From: Fagopyrum homotropicum
Lineage: Eukaryota > Streptophyta > Magnoliopsida > Caryophyllales > Polygonaceae
DNA length: 64,000 nt
Assembly (NCBI GenBank): GCA_033239125.1
Contig: BSWB01000002.1
Coordinates: forward strand, 155,420,409 to 155,484,408
Direction: 5' to 3'
This document shows positions 1 through 11,465 of the stretch, piece after piece. Position numbers and translations under genes: made by a program. Position 1 is the first letter of the stretch. Every line of letters begins with the position of its first letter. The notes under the pieces were generated by a model. That model was not told the DNA's origin. It saw nothing but the letters and a program-made list of their open reading frames with translations, and did no database searches.

Positions 1-1036
1 AACACAAGGAGAATTGGGGGACCCTTTGATTTTTCCCCTTCTCTAGTCTTTCTCCATACCACAACAATGCACCACACGATTTACATTCCCAAGTAGGATC
101 ACCAAGTTCTAAGTATTCTACATGTTTAACAAAATATAACACATTGGTATAAATATTGTAAAATACATCTAAATGGAGAAGTAAACAAATGAAATTTACC
201 ATCAGATTGGATATTGCTTGGCAATTCATCATCATCATCAATTTGAGAATTATAATGGTCTTCTATTGATGCTGTGCAATAAAGAATAAGCGTTAGCCAA
301 TATGATTATTTTATTATATAGTATTCTATAAGTGAACATGTTTTTTTAACGTGACATAAAATAATAAATAACTATATAACTATCTATATATATATAGTAC
401 AAGGATAGGGAGACAAATACCGTCGCTGTCGTCATCGGGTTCAAAATCGTCCGTGACACTGTAATCGTAATGAACGGGAGATTCTCGGGTAAGACCTGTG
501 TAAAATACGAAATAAGTTATTATTATTAGGATATTACAATTGTTTAATACAGTTCTTATAAAATCAGATATAAACGATAATATTTAAAATTTTAAAAAAT
601 TATATAAATATACCATTGTGTTGATTCAATACTGTGGTACCGACTGCATTGTTGGAACGCAAGTTAGTTGTTCCTGGTATGTAGTTTGATATAGACGGCA
701 ATGATGTATTCTGAGTTACTATATCAAGAGAAAAGATTAAAAACACAATTGGAAATTGTTTATTATAAGTTAATTCATAAAAAGGATGGGTAAATGATGG
801 ATACAATTTGTAATGTCCGATAAGGGTAGCCTGTTTGAACATTGATTAACACCATTACACCTTGATGATTCACCTGAAGTATAAAAAAAATAGTTATTAC
901 TTGAAGAAAAATAAAAATATTATTAAATAGTAACAATTGTATTACTGTTTGAGATACCACCGCCACTATGATTTTGCCTTTTCTGTGAAATTGCAAACTT
1001 TCTCTTCAAACGATTATACTTTGTGGATGTCTCCAT
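1..1036 (-). CDS. Helitron Rep/helicase protein, N-terminal exons (partial)
   Basis: This is the start of the Helitron Rep/helicase gene. Six exons join in frame: 1036-946, 873-805, 718-614, 495-421, 271-200 and 117-1 (continuing past the window). The first exon is basic (METSTKYNRLKRKF). The second contains PLSDITN, a motif common near the N-terminus of plant Helitron helicases. Exons four and five are acidic. The last exon reads EYLELGDPTWECKSCGALLW, then YGERLEKG and PQFSLC, which is the conserved CxxC zinc-finger segment ahead of the Rep domain. The HUH Rep nuclease and Pif1-type helicase domains must lie outside the window. The protein would nick, unwind and transfer a single strand during rolling-circle transposition. 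No stop or frameshift occurs in the visible part. The start is the first ATG in frame before the basic region. Confidence 0.83.
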
Positions 1037-4000
1037 AGTTTGTTCCTACAAAAAAAATAAATAATAAATGGTATTAAATAATATGAAATAGATATTATAA
1101 TAAACGTAAATATTTGATTATAATATATATATATATACTTATAAATATTTAAAATTTCCACTAATATAAGTATATAAGGCGTAATAAAACCAATTCAAAA
1201 CATTTCCACATCCATATACATATTTTGATTAATGATCAATTGGCCCATTAAGGTTTATAGACTTAGCAATGGGCCCATTGTAACATTAAGTTTCCTTATG
1301 CTTAGCAATGGGTCCCGTAACCTCAGCACACAAAATCGCCGGTAGGTATGAAACCACTCAATATGTTCCATGAATCTGCCACGAGGATAAGACTCTCCGG
1401 CGCAGGTTCGTTCCCCTATTCGTTTCCCCATTCCATTTAAATTCGACAACTGTCTCACCAGTCTAAGATGAATTAAACGATTTCAGGAATTATTCTGTCG
1501 AGACTTTCCAGTCTCTACAAATCATTATCCACTCCACCGATGCCGTCTACAGGTATGTGAATTTGTGAATTTGATTTTAGGGTTTATAAATTTAAATTTT
1601 CAGCTTTGCATTCTTGATTAGGATTCATTGGTTATGGATTATTTGAGGTGTTTGATATTTGATTCATACTTTTCTGGATTTCAATAGCAATCTGTAGTGT
1701 ATATTCCTAATCTTGTATATTTGGTAGTCGATAGTGTGAACATATTACTAAAACTCCAATAAATATAGAGCTAATTCCAGAGTAAAAAAAAGGCAATCAA
1801 GCTTTTTACTTAGACAAAGATCTTCTAAAAGTTCATACTAATCATGGACAACTTTAGTCTACGCAGCTAAAAATATGAAATTAATAAGAAATTATAGAGT
1901 TTGATTTAAGGAAAAAAATCAATTATTAAGATGTTATTATATTAGTTCATTTGTAAAAATGTAAATCATCTTCATTATGAAATACGATGTTAATTTCTTG
2001 AACACTACATATACACATGTATTATGATGATAAACCTGTAAGCAATGAGGAACATGACTACTTATTGGTCGAATATTATTATTTATATCTCATTTACGTC
2101 ATAAATTAAAGGCTACATTCGCAAATTATTATGTAAGCCTAACTATTGCAATGAACCCTGTTTGGAGTTAATATGTAGTCACACTTGTAGTTCAATTAAA
2201 TGTGTTCAAAGTTACTAATCAACATAGATATTCCACGTTAAAAAACAAATTAAACAATTGCAATATAGTTAATGGACATTCTTTTCATCATCCTTATGAA
2301 CTACAAATCATTTTTATTAAATCTTCTTCATATATAACAACACTTATATGTTCAACAACACATTCTGTCTCCAAGATTGTAAATATTCTAGTTTGAGGTT
2401 ATTCGTATGACTTAAATTTGAGGCAAATCATAATTTATGAAGGTAAAGAGTAGTATTCGTGTAGAATTCATATGCTTATGTATCAATATAGTAAAGACTT
2501 ATATGAAATGTGAGTTCATTATAAGGAACATGATTAAAAGTAAATCACAGTGAACACATACAAAACCTCGAGGAACATGAAGAAAACAAAATGATATATT
2601 CTAGCTGTATTGAATAAATAAAGTAGAGGTTTTGTAGTATAGTAATATAGATTGTAAATCCATGAGGAAAACAAAATGATAATAGCAACTTGATTAAAAC
2701 TGTTAAAAATTAACAATGCCGAGTTGTTGAGAAATAGTGTGACTTACCTGAGATGTGATCACAGTAGGTATCCGAATGTCAATGTATGTAACAAATCAAG
2801 TTGCTTACTTTCTCTGAATCTAGTTTGTGGAAATGTAACATGGATTGATGAGAATATGAGGTAGTATGTGTGAGTAGTTCAACTTCGGCTGCAATCGTGT
2901 TTCTATCAATGGTGTAGACTTGAATTTATAGATGATAGAACTTAATTGATGGATAAAAAGAAAAAAATAATATATACTTAAAGATTGTGTAAACTGAAAA
3001 CAAATCTGAAAATTGGTTTGTTAGTATGGTGGTTAACCAGAATCAAAACATGATGATACACTAATCTTTTAGAGTTGAGTAGATAAGATCAAAATATTCT
3101 TATAATATATTATTAATCTGTTAAGATTGTAGATGCTCCAAATTTATTTAGTTGCATGAGATAAGCAAATATATTTCGTAATCTACTTGTTAGTTGAAAA
3201 AAGATCTTAAAAATAACTTAGTTGGAATTCTTTAACAACATTGATGTTGCTATATCAGTGGAAATGTGCCTGTTATATGTATACATCTCAATTTATATAA
3301 GTCCAAACATAATAAAAGCTTGTTGGGATCTTTTATGAGAAATTATGTGTATATAATTAAACTGCGAGATAAGGCCTAAAAATGTGCAAATGCTTTTCTA
3401 TTCCACTTCCATTTCCTTTGTTCTTATTATCTTCAAACAGTCTAATTTCTGACAATTATATAAGTACAAACATAATATAAGATTATTAGGATTTTTTTAT
3501 GAGCAATGATGTGTATATAAGGAAACTGCGAGATAAGGCCAAAAAATTTGCAAATGCTTTTCTATTCAACTTCCTTTTCCTTTGTTCTTATGATCTTTAA
3601 TTAGTCTAATTTATCTCAAATGTTAGTGTAAATTAATTTTATATTTTCAAAATATTTTTGTTATTATTAAGTTCTCTGCAATATTTGAGAATCACAACTA
3701 TATTTCTGTTTATCTCAGAATGAAATCGGATCCATACCAAATATTCTACAGGTAGATTTGAAGGCCCCTGATTTTGAGGTACTCATACATGATAGGTCTT
3801 CGTTCTTGATTTGAGCTTCTCTGATATTTTTATTATCAATTGTGTAGAATATCTTGTAGATCGATGTTTTTGTTTTCAAAGAAGTACTTTTGGAGAAATT
3901 CATCAAATAATAGCCCAAAAATATAAATAAATATAAAAAGGATTTAGGGAGAGGCTAAAATCGATATACTCATCAAGACATTATGATAAGGTCCTATATT

Positions 4001-4110
4001 ATTATGGAATAAAAAAATTGGAAATACATAATGCAATGTAAAATTAAACAATTATTCAAATAAAAAAACGACAATGTCTTGGGGTATGGCTAATTGATCC
4101 AGAAGTGTTC
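1037..4110. other. Helitron non-coding spacer
   Basis: About 3 kb of AT-rich sequence separates the Rep/helicase start from the stop of the second RPA-like gene. It should hold the helicase promoter and 5' leader. I recognise no gene in it. A 67-codon minus-strand reading frame at 3715-3918 has no family I know. A tandem duplication at 3297-3612 is listed separately. Confidence 0.5.
3297..3612. repeat. Imperfect tandem duplication, about 160-bp unit
   Basis: Two adjacent copies (about 3297-3458 and 3460-3612) share the ordered blocks ACAAACATAATA, CTGCGAGATAAGGCC, GCAAATGCTTTTCTATTC and TTCCTTTGTTCTTAT. They differ by scattered substitutions and small indels. The duplication lies inside the Helitron spacer. 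Confidence 0.8.
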
Positions 4111-5339
4111 TCAATCTCTGATATAATCCGGTAGATACCTATATTGAAAAAAGATAAAGGCATGTGATTTAATAAGAAAGCTTTTTAAAACATTAATAAG
4201 TACATATGGTAACCTTTCTACCTGTATATATCTATTCCATCGAATAGGTCTTGAGGATCATCTTCACATATAGTAAGTTTGGATAGAGGAGTATCAGTTG
4301 TGACAACCAACTTACCTAAGATAAAGGTTTATAAAGGATAGTTATATATATATATAGATGTATTGTAAAAAATCTTATAAAATGATAACATCTATTCTAA
4401 AATATTTACCAGAGGATGATACTACTCTAACAAACTGAAGAATCATTACTCCACCAAAGAATGGGTCATTAGGACGATTAACAGTGGATAAAAATTGATT
4501 GATAATTTCCTCACCAAAAAGTATAACCTCCATTTCCCATAATCTGTTAACATATAAAGTATAACATGTGAGATTACTTTTTTCATAAATACTATAATGG
4601 TAAAAACAGTGAACAAATATTGAATATATATTTATATATTTTACCCATCTCCTGATATTGTGAGTGGAATGTGGTTAATCAAAACCTCATGTGTGCCTCC
4701 TTTTTCAGTATAAATCTTCGATTTAACTTGAGTAGGCCACATATAAAATGCTCCAATGACATCTGCACATCAAAATTATTAGTCAATAATCAGAAATTTG
4801 AATATATTGCTATGTTTGACTGTATATTCGATAAAATATTACCTATTATGAGGTTAGGAGGTAAGGTGTTCTCCAAGATTTCTTTGAAAAACTTAAATTC
4901 AAAGCAAACTTTTGGTATATCTTCTTCTTCAAGATGTATAGATACCTTTGATGTATATAATAAGTCGACTATGAAATTGTATACACCAACTCTAGGCGCA
5001 TGAACAGAAGGGGCTAATTCATATTCAGAAATGAAAACAACTTCCTTCTCTTTCAATAGAGACGAGAACTTTGCAATGCATGCATCTCCGACTGAACGTG
5101 TGATGAATCTTTCACCCTTTATAAGAAAAGTAGAAACAATATTACATTAGGATATGATTCAACTTTGATTATAAGATAGCAAATAGTGGGGAGATAGAAC
5201 TTACATGTTTGTTCACCATAATAGAATAATGCACCATAATTCCGGATTGAATAAGTTGTGTCCATGAACGTAAAACACGTCCCAATATATGATCATCTTC
5301 ATATGTCACATACTTGGTAGAATCGGCTCTAGAATCCAT
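4111..5339 (-). CDS. RPA-like OB-fold protein, short form (260 aa)
   Basis: Six exons join in frame to a 260-residue protein: 5339-5205, 5116-4843, 4762-4645, 4543-4410, 4315-4222 and 4138-4111. All introns are GT-AG and the stop is TGA at 4111-4113. The pattern fits a DUF223/RPA1-like OB-fold protein. A first half (residues 1-135) ends in NLIIDVIGAF, matching the point in RPA1-like proteins where the second OB fold begins (DVIG). The second half contains GLWEMEVILFGEE, corresponding to the RPA1 segment in which a strand precedes LWG. It lacks the zinc ribbon and C-terminal OB fold of a full RPA1. It lies upstream of the Rep/helicase gene on the same strand, which suggests a single-strand-binding role in Helitron transposition. 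The intact frame through five introns argues for recent function. It could instead be a captured host gene of the same family. Confidence 0.72.
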
Positions 5340-5686
5340 TTGCTGTTGCGTTTTAAGAACTATTGACAGATTACTGTAAATATTTAGTTAAAAATATCAA
5401 TACTGTATTTACAACATAGAAGAACACACATACCTCAGAATGGCTCAACAGATTATGATTTCTTTAGACTGTTGGAAAGCGTCAATTTATATAGAGATGG
5501 ATAAATATTGGTGTAGATAAGATGACGGCTCCTTATAGATTTGTGATCTTGTGCAATCAATTATTTTTGAAAAATATAACAATTATGATTTGATATCTTT
5601 TGAAATCATATCTAGCATTGTTTGTTTGTTAGAGATAAAACATAATATTTTCTGTTGAGCCATATCAATTGGTTAGCTATTGAATA

Positions 5687-6124
5687 TTACAAAATATAAA
5701 ATCTCAATGGATCTCTAATTTCAGCCGCCCATTTCCCCCATGGCCGTTGCCTCACACCTCTAAACTTCTTCCCAACGACACCATTTCCAGTAACAGGAGT
5801 CATCAACGACATCGTTTTGGGCTTAACTTGTCTCTTCCTCTTAAGCGTAGGAACACGTCTCATGTAAAAACCCTCCTGCGAGTGAGAGTCACGCGCCGTA
5901 GTAGTTGACGACGTAGGAGGCTCGATTGACACGGTGTTGATGAACCGCTTGACACGACGTCGTTCAGAGAAAGTTGTTTCGTCTTCATCACTCGATGAAT
6001 AAGTGGCGTCGGCGTCGATGACGGAGATCCGTACCGTTTTAGGCATGGTGGGTAGTTTTCGATTCGTGGGTTTGAGAAGAAGGGTGGTTTGGTTTGTGTG
6101 CTCAGTGTATTTGACAGTAGGCAT
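5687..6124 (-). pseudogene. Captured fragment of an AP2/ERF cytokinin response factor gene
   Basis: The 145-codon frame starts at the ATG at 6124 (MPTVKYTEHTNQTT). It shows the CRF signature: a VKYTEH box, then KTVRISVIDADATYSSSDED and a basic RRRVKRF stretch. The AP2/ERF DNA-binding domain begins with KKFRGVRQRPWGKWAAEIRD at about residues 119-138, but homology stops just after RDPL and the frame ends six codons later. Only the first third of a roughly 60-residue AP2 domain remains, so the RAYD element and C-terminal region are missing. Genuine CRFs are usually intronless proteins of about 300 residues acting in the nucleus in cytokinin responses. The abrupt break inside a conserved domain, between two RPA-like genes on the same strand of a Helitron, is what gene-fragment capture looks like. 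A truncated protein could still be made. Confidence 0.8.
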
Positions 6125-7534
6125 GATATGATGATGATGATTGGTGTTTCTTCTTAATAAGCTAAAACCACCATTTACAGACAAAAATTGAACAGAGAGA
6201 TGGCGAGTATAAGAAGAAGCAAAAAGTGTGAGAGGAAGAAGAAGGTAGAAAGCGTGCGGGGTCAAGCGTGAGTGAGAATATAGCCATGGAATATCTCAAC
6301 ATTAGTTGTGTCATTTTCTATATATATATGACATTAATATGTCCTCTATTCATCTCATGCACAACAGTGCAACTTCATGCCACAAAGCTTGGACAATTGC
6401 CAACTGTTTGTGACTTTCTAAAAATGTCTCTTTACTACTCTTTCTTGTATTTCTCTTTCCAGCAGACTTTCATGATTTTTGATTTTTATATGCAAGCTAT
6501 CATGATTTTCATACAATTCTCTCTCTTGTACTTCTTTGCTACTGTATGTTAATTATAAATCAGTTTTTTTTTTCTTCTATTTTGACTTTTCTTCTCTTTC
6601 TTGTACTCCTATGCTTTTTACCGCATATATTTTTTGGTTCCTGACAGTCTAAAAATCCCTCTAGACCAACTATTGTTTTAATTAGGATCTCCTTCTTCAT
6701 TCCTTATGATGAACCTATTAAAAAAAATTAAAACTTTCATGACATAATTATTTTATATATTATATAAATAATCATAATTTGAAAAAATAACTTACTCAAC
6801 CACGTGGTATAGAAGCAATGTAGCAGAAGGTGATAAGATGAGAAATTGTGTACAATGGTATAAAAGCAAATATATATTAGAAATTAAGGTATTTTCACTC
6901 AAAGCCATATTTTCCATGTTTTCAAGTAGAACTAAGTGAACATTTATAAGGTTCAAATTAAGGAAATTGGATTTGGTTCTGAGAAATTACATTATTTTTA
7001 ATATACATTTATAAGGTTCAAATTAAGGAAATGAATGTTCTGTAGTTAGAAAGGTGACTAATGTATGTGATTGTATTTGCATATAGGAAAGGAATACATC
7101 CAAAGGTGATCATATGAGAAAGTGCGTACCAAGGTATAGTAGCAGAGATAATAGAATAAATTAAGGTATGGTCAAAGAAAGGCAATATTATCATTTTGTT
7201 AGACTAATTAGCTATATAGTAATTGCTAATCCAGTGATTATTAGATTTCATTACATTATGTCACCGTTGTCTGTGATTACTTGCTTCAGTTTAATTGCAC
7301 TTTTTATGAATAAGCTTTCCTTGTTTTCAAGTATAAGAGTTTCACAATTTAAAATCCATTATGATCTACCTATATATTTTTCATACATTAAAGGAAGATA
7401 TGTCAGATGAGGTAATCAAAATCTGTCTGAATTGAAACAATGCTTAAGAATGGTACTAATATAAAAATGAGGTAATCAAAATCTGTCTGAATTGAAAAAA
7501 TGCTTAAGAAGCATTCAATTATTGCACAACCAAC
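6125..7534. other. Spacer upstream of the captured CRF fragment
   Basis: AT-rich sequence with short open frames that resemble nothing I recognise. The part next to 6124 is probably the captured 5' leader and promoter of the CRF gene. A 22-bp word around TTATAAGGTTCAAATTAAGG occurs at about 6947 and 7010. A longer tandem duplication occurs at 7408-7511. Confidence 0.45.
7408..7511. repeat. Short direct duplication beside the retrotransposon insertion
   Basis: The word GATGAGGTAATCAAAATCTG followed by TCTGAATTGAAA and AATGCTTAAGAA appears twice, about 58 bp apart, just before the 5-bp target duplication of the LTR element. Confidence 0.85.
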
Positions 7535-7539
7535 ATGAT
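7535..7539. repeat. Left 5-bp target-site duplication (ATGAT)
   Basis: ATGAT immediately precedes the TG of the left LTR and is repeated exactly at 17561-17565 after the CA of the right LTR. Confidence 0.95.
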
Positions 7540-10500
7540 TGTAATACCCGAAAATTTTTTTTTATCTTCCGTTTAATACCGAGCAAACCGGATTTCGATC
7601 CGCTAACCTTAATCATTAAAATAAAAGAAAATGATATTAAATTCTATCATTTTATGTGACGTTGATTCACATAAAATGATAACTTAATTAATTCCGTAAA
7701 TAATTTCGTAAATAATTCCGTAAATAATTTCGTAAATAATTCCGTACTTTTTTTTATAAAAATAAAAATCGAAGAGCGGTTCCGTGCGAATAATGATATA
7801 AGTATCCTTCTATATTAGTAGATGAACAAACCCGGCCCAATTTGCTGGCCCGTGTTTCTTCAGCCGGCCCAAACCTTACCCTAACCTTATCCTTAATTAA
7901 GTTTTAACCTAATTAATTAATCCTAACTACTGAGCAGCAGTATCAGCCGGTCGTGGCTTCTTCTCCCCTTTCTTCTTCTTCAACAGCGACGGAACGCTTC
8001 TCCCCGGGCCAACACACACGCAGTCACCGGCGTCGGAGGACCCTCGTCGACCGCTCCTTCATCGTTAGAACTTCCCCATCGTGCGGGCCGAAAGCCTCGG
8101 TTGCTCTTCCTTGTACGCTGAAACCTGGAGGCCGCTAGGACCCAAGGACTTCCCTCACCGATCTGCCGAGCGTTGGAATCGGACCAGACAATAGGAGCAG
8201 CTACATACAACCGGGGACCCTTCACCGTCGTTGCTGTTGCCGCCTGCAGTGAACGTGGGATCAAAGAAGCCCATCCGGCCTGAGTCGGAAGGGAGAGGCG
8301 GACCAATTCTCTTGCACCTCTGATTCGGATATCACGGACTGCAACCGCCGGTAAGCCAGCCCTTCCTACTGCTCCTCTCTTTCCTACACATCAAAGCATG
8401 GATCTGATGTAGGGCCATTACGTAGCAGCAGTAAACTAGCATTTCCGTCGACAATAGCAATCGCCGGACTCCTTCTTAGCCGACAGTCATCGGACTCCCT
8501 CAACCACTGCAGTGGGGTAAGCAGGTCTCATTCTTGCTTTCATTTACACACTTGAGGATAGATTTTGTGGTGGATTGCAGAAGTTATAGGTGGGAGATGG
8601 ACATGAATCGATGGAGGTCATAGATGGGAGGTGTACACAGTTGGGTGTAGATCACCTAGTTGGTAAAAGTGCTGGAGAGAATCGAACCTAGGATGTATGG
8701 GTAGAGGGGTTCTTGTTTGTTTTGAAGTTTGTTGTCAGTGGGAGTCGAAGTTGAGACCTTTGTCCTTGCCCTTTTATTTCCAGATTTTGATGTTGGACCT
8801 ACAGACTTTGAGGAGTTATTTCTATGCTGTAGGATGATCATCCACCGTTGATTTTTTGATATTTTGTAGATTGAAATACTTAGTTTAATGTGTTAAAATT
8901 TGGGAGAAAGTTAACGGTCGGATTAGAACTTATAAGGTCCCGAAGTTGGCTATTCATGCAGTTTTCTTTTAGTGTGCTGAGTTTGAGGAAATTTGCTTGA
9001 GATGCAGTTTTGTGGAATACATTTGGAGGAGTTATTGACTTCTGTTAGACTTGAATTTCGGACACGTTATAGTTGATATAGTATAGTAGATCATACTAAA
9101 ATTTGAGAGGCATCCAGCGAGTGGTTTGGGATTTACGATTTTTCCAAGATTGAGTCGTAAGCAGTTTTTCTGTTGTGCTGAAATTCGGTTTTGGGAGATA
9201 GTTTTAAATAGGATTTTGATCTCCTTTGCAGCTAAATTTTGGATATATTATAGATAAGATTTTATAGTAGAACATATTAAAATTTGGGATAAATCCAGTG
9301 AGTGGTTTAGGAGTTATGATTTTTCAAAGTCGACTCAGATTTGGGCTAAGTATAGAATTTGTAAAGGGAGTAGTCAACTTTAGGAATTTTTATAAAGCTG
9401 TTGAATGAACAGTTTGGAGAAATTCTTTCTCCTAAAGTTAGATAGAACCTCATAGATGATCTAGAGCATTAATTCGGAATTATTATAAGCTGTTAAGAAT
9501 TTTATATTTAGAACCGAAGTTAGACCTTTACAATTCTTCCGGAAAATAGAAACATAGAAAAAAATGTCAGTTTGGAACCAAATAAAATTTTAGGAGTTAG
9601 AAAATAAATTTAGAACCTCAAATAGGAGATTAGACATGAATTCTAGATTTTTCGAGAATTTCGGGACCAAGGGTAAAATGGTCATTTTACCCTAAATTAA
9701 CACTGTAACTAGTTATGTCTTAATACATCATTCGATCTTAGAAGTTTTAGACTTCTAACTACGTGAGAGTGTGCTAATACACTTATCGCCTTTGACAGGC
9801 AACGGAGTTGCTACAGTTTACAGAACGAGTGGTTTACAAAGAGTCGAGCTGTATATCAGGTAAGTCCTTTGGGCTTACTTAGCTGACTTCTAAATATGAG
9901 TATAAATGATGATGGTGGTGTGTGATTGAAATGTTAGAGAAATAGGTTGTGATATATATTTACCGACCTATATTTTGGCCTAAGAGTAACGGGCGGTGGC
10001 ATTCTGCTCAGTAGCTCGCGGGGCGCTGGGGGTTTCTTTCGGGACTAGTCCATACGTGGTTTGTAGTGATGCTACCAATGGAAGTCAGCTAGACCTACAC
10101 CAGTTGGATAAGGAACGGAGGCGAGAACTAATAATAATTCTCGTGCCACAACTTAAATTGAATAATGTGAATCACTTAAATAATAGATAATAAACGGTTG
10201 AGTGTCAGTATGATGTTTGTTTATTTTTGTTTCTGCTTGTGTTTGTGCTGTTATCATTTTGCTTATATTTGGATAGTTAGCTAACGGTTTATCCGTGTTG
10301 TAGATCTGTAGAGATAGACAGTTGCAGAGAGATCCGGAACGGATGGTCAGCCGGGTCCACGTACTCAGTAGATGGGGACGGGGGAGTCTTCCATACGTCA
10401 TGCATGTTATGTATCTTATATATGTTTGTAAGGCTGTCACATGTGTACGTTTATACCATTAAAAATATTATGTTTTAGAAAGTGTTTTAAATACATTTGT

Positions 10501-10605
10501 GCCTTGTTGTAAGATCCAAGTAATGTTGTTGTTAAACCAAGGTCGGGACCCATTGTGAGGTCCTAACCAGTAGCTCCCCGAGTTCCGAGAATTTGGGGTG
10601 TTACA
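7540..10605 (+). repeat. Left LTR (3,066 bp)
   Basis: Begins TGTAATACCC and ends GGGTGTTACA, giving short inverted termini. It carries a 24-bp extra block near 7697-7740 (alternating TTCCGTAAATAA and TTTCGTAAATAA units) compared with the right LTR. From 7953 onward the two LTRs keep a constant 6,955-bp offset, so there is no further net length change. I noticed one substitution (GCTGTTGAATG near 9397 against ACTGTTGAATG near 16352). Open frames inside, such as 7980-8306 (-), recur identically in the other LTR and match no protein family I know. Confidence 0.95.
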
Positions 10606-10608
10606 ACA

Positions 10609-10620
10609 TGGTATCAGAGC
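10609..10620 (+). other. Primer-binding site, initiator tRNA-Met type
   Basis: TGGTATCAGAGC, three bases after the left LTR end, is the usual plant PBS complementary to the 3' end of initiator methionine tRNA. Confidence 0.93.
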
Positions 10621-11424
10621 TCTGGGTTGGCAACAATGGCACTTGAAATCTTCTAAAAGACCGAATGTATAAAATAACTAGAACCCGAAAGGGGTCTAAG
10701 ATTTTCACAACGGATTTCTGTTTTTACACACGTGCATAGTCGGGTTGTTGGGTTAGTAGTACGTCGGACCACCATCGTTCTCCGTGGATCTCTGCAGCTT
10801 AGTAGATGAGAAATAGTTTGTGGACTTATAGTATTGTATGTTTATGTAAGTTATATGTATATCTATACACATGTAATTTTTAGTACCTTAAAGGATAGGA
10901 AATATACTTTAGTTGAGTTAATATCATGCGATCATCGCCTTATGATAAAATTTTGATAGATCGTAAAGAGTATCTCTATAGGAAAATAATGGACTTCGAC
11001 CTCGGAGTAAAGTAATGTGTCCGGACGTACATTCTGGTGATTCCTACAACCATCCGAAGAACGAGTGGGCAAAGAAGTACAGATGTGGAGACAATTTTCA
11101 CCACAAGTACCGTCCGAGGGGAAAAGAATCCCCGAATCAACACAGGCAGAATAAACAGGAATTTATACAAGGGACTTGGTCGTATGAGGCTGAGAGATGA
11201 ATTAGAAGAATCATGTAAGAGACGACGAGAGATCGGATTAGAGATAACGATAAGGGAACAAGAATCATACAGAACGGAGTACAACCAAGATTTGCAGAAT
11301 AAAAGATGTTATAATCAAGGCAAACGCCGCCACATACAAGCATGGGCATGAGAGTACAAAGAAGATAAGGTGCTGACCCGAGGCGAAGAATTAAAAGAGT
11401 ACAAAGACAACCATTGACAAATGA

Positions 11425-11465
<41 letters not shown>

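Noticed and set aside
3715..3918. 67-codon minus-strand frame between the two Helitron genes
   Set aside because: It has a start and a stop but no recognisable motif or splice continuity with neighbours. I could not support it as a gene.
5687..6265. Possible functional ERF/CRF transcription factor of 192 residues
   Set aside because: The AP2 domain ends after about 22 residues and the C-terminal region is missing. The first 47 codons before the ATG at 6124 look like a translated leader. Treated as a captured fragment.
7980..8306. 108-codon minus-strand frame in the LTR, with an exact copy at 14935-15261
   Set aside because: It is identical because it lies in duplicated LTRs, shows no known domain, and overlaps a plus-strand frame in a GC-rich stretch. 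Not a gene.
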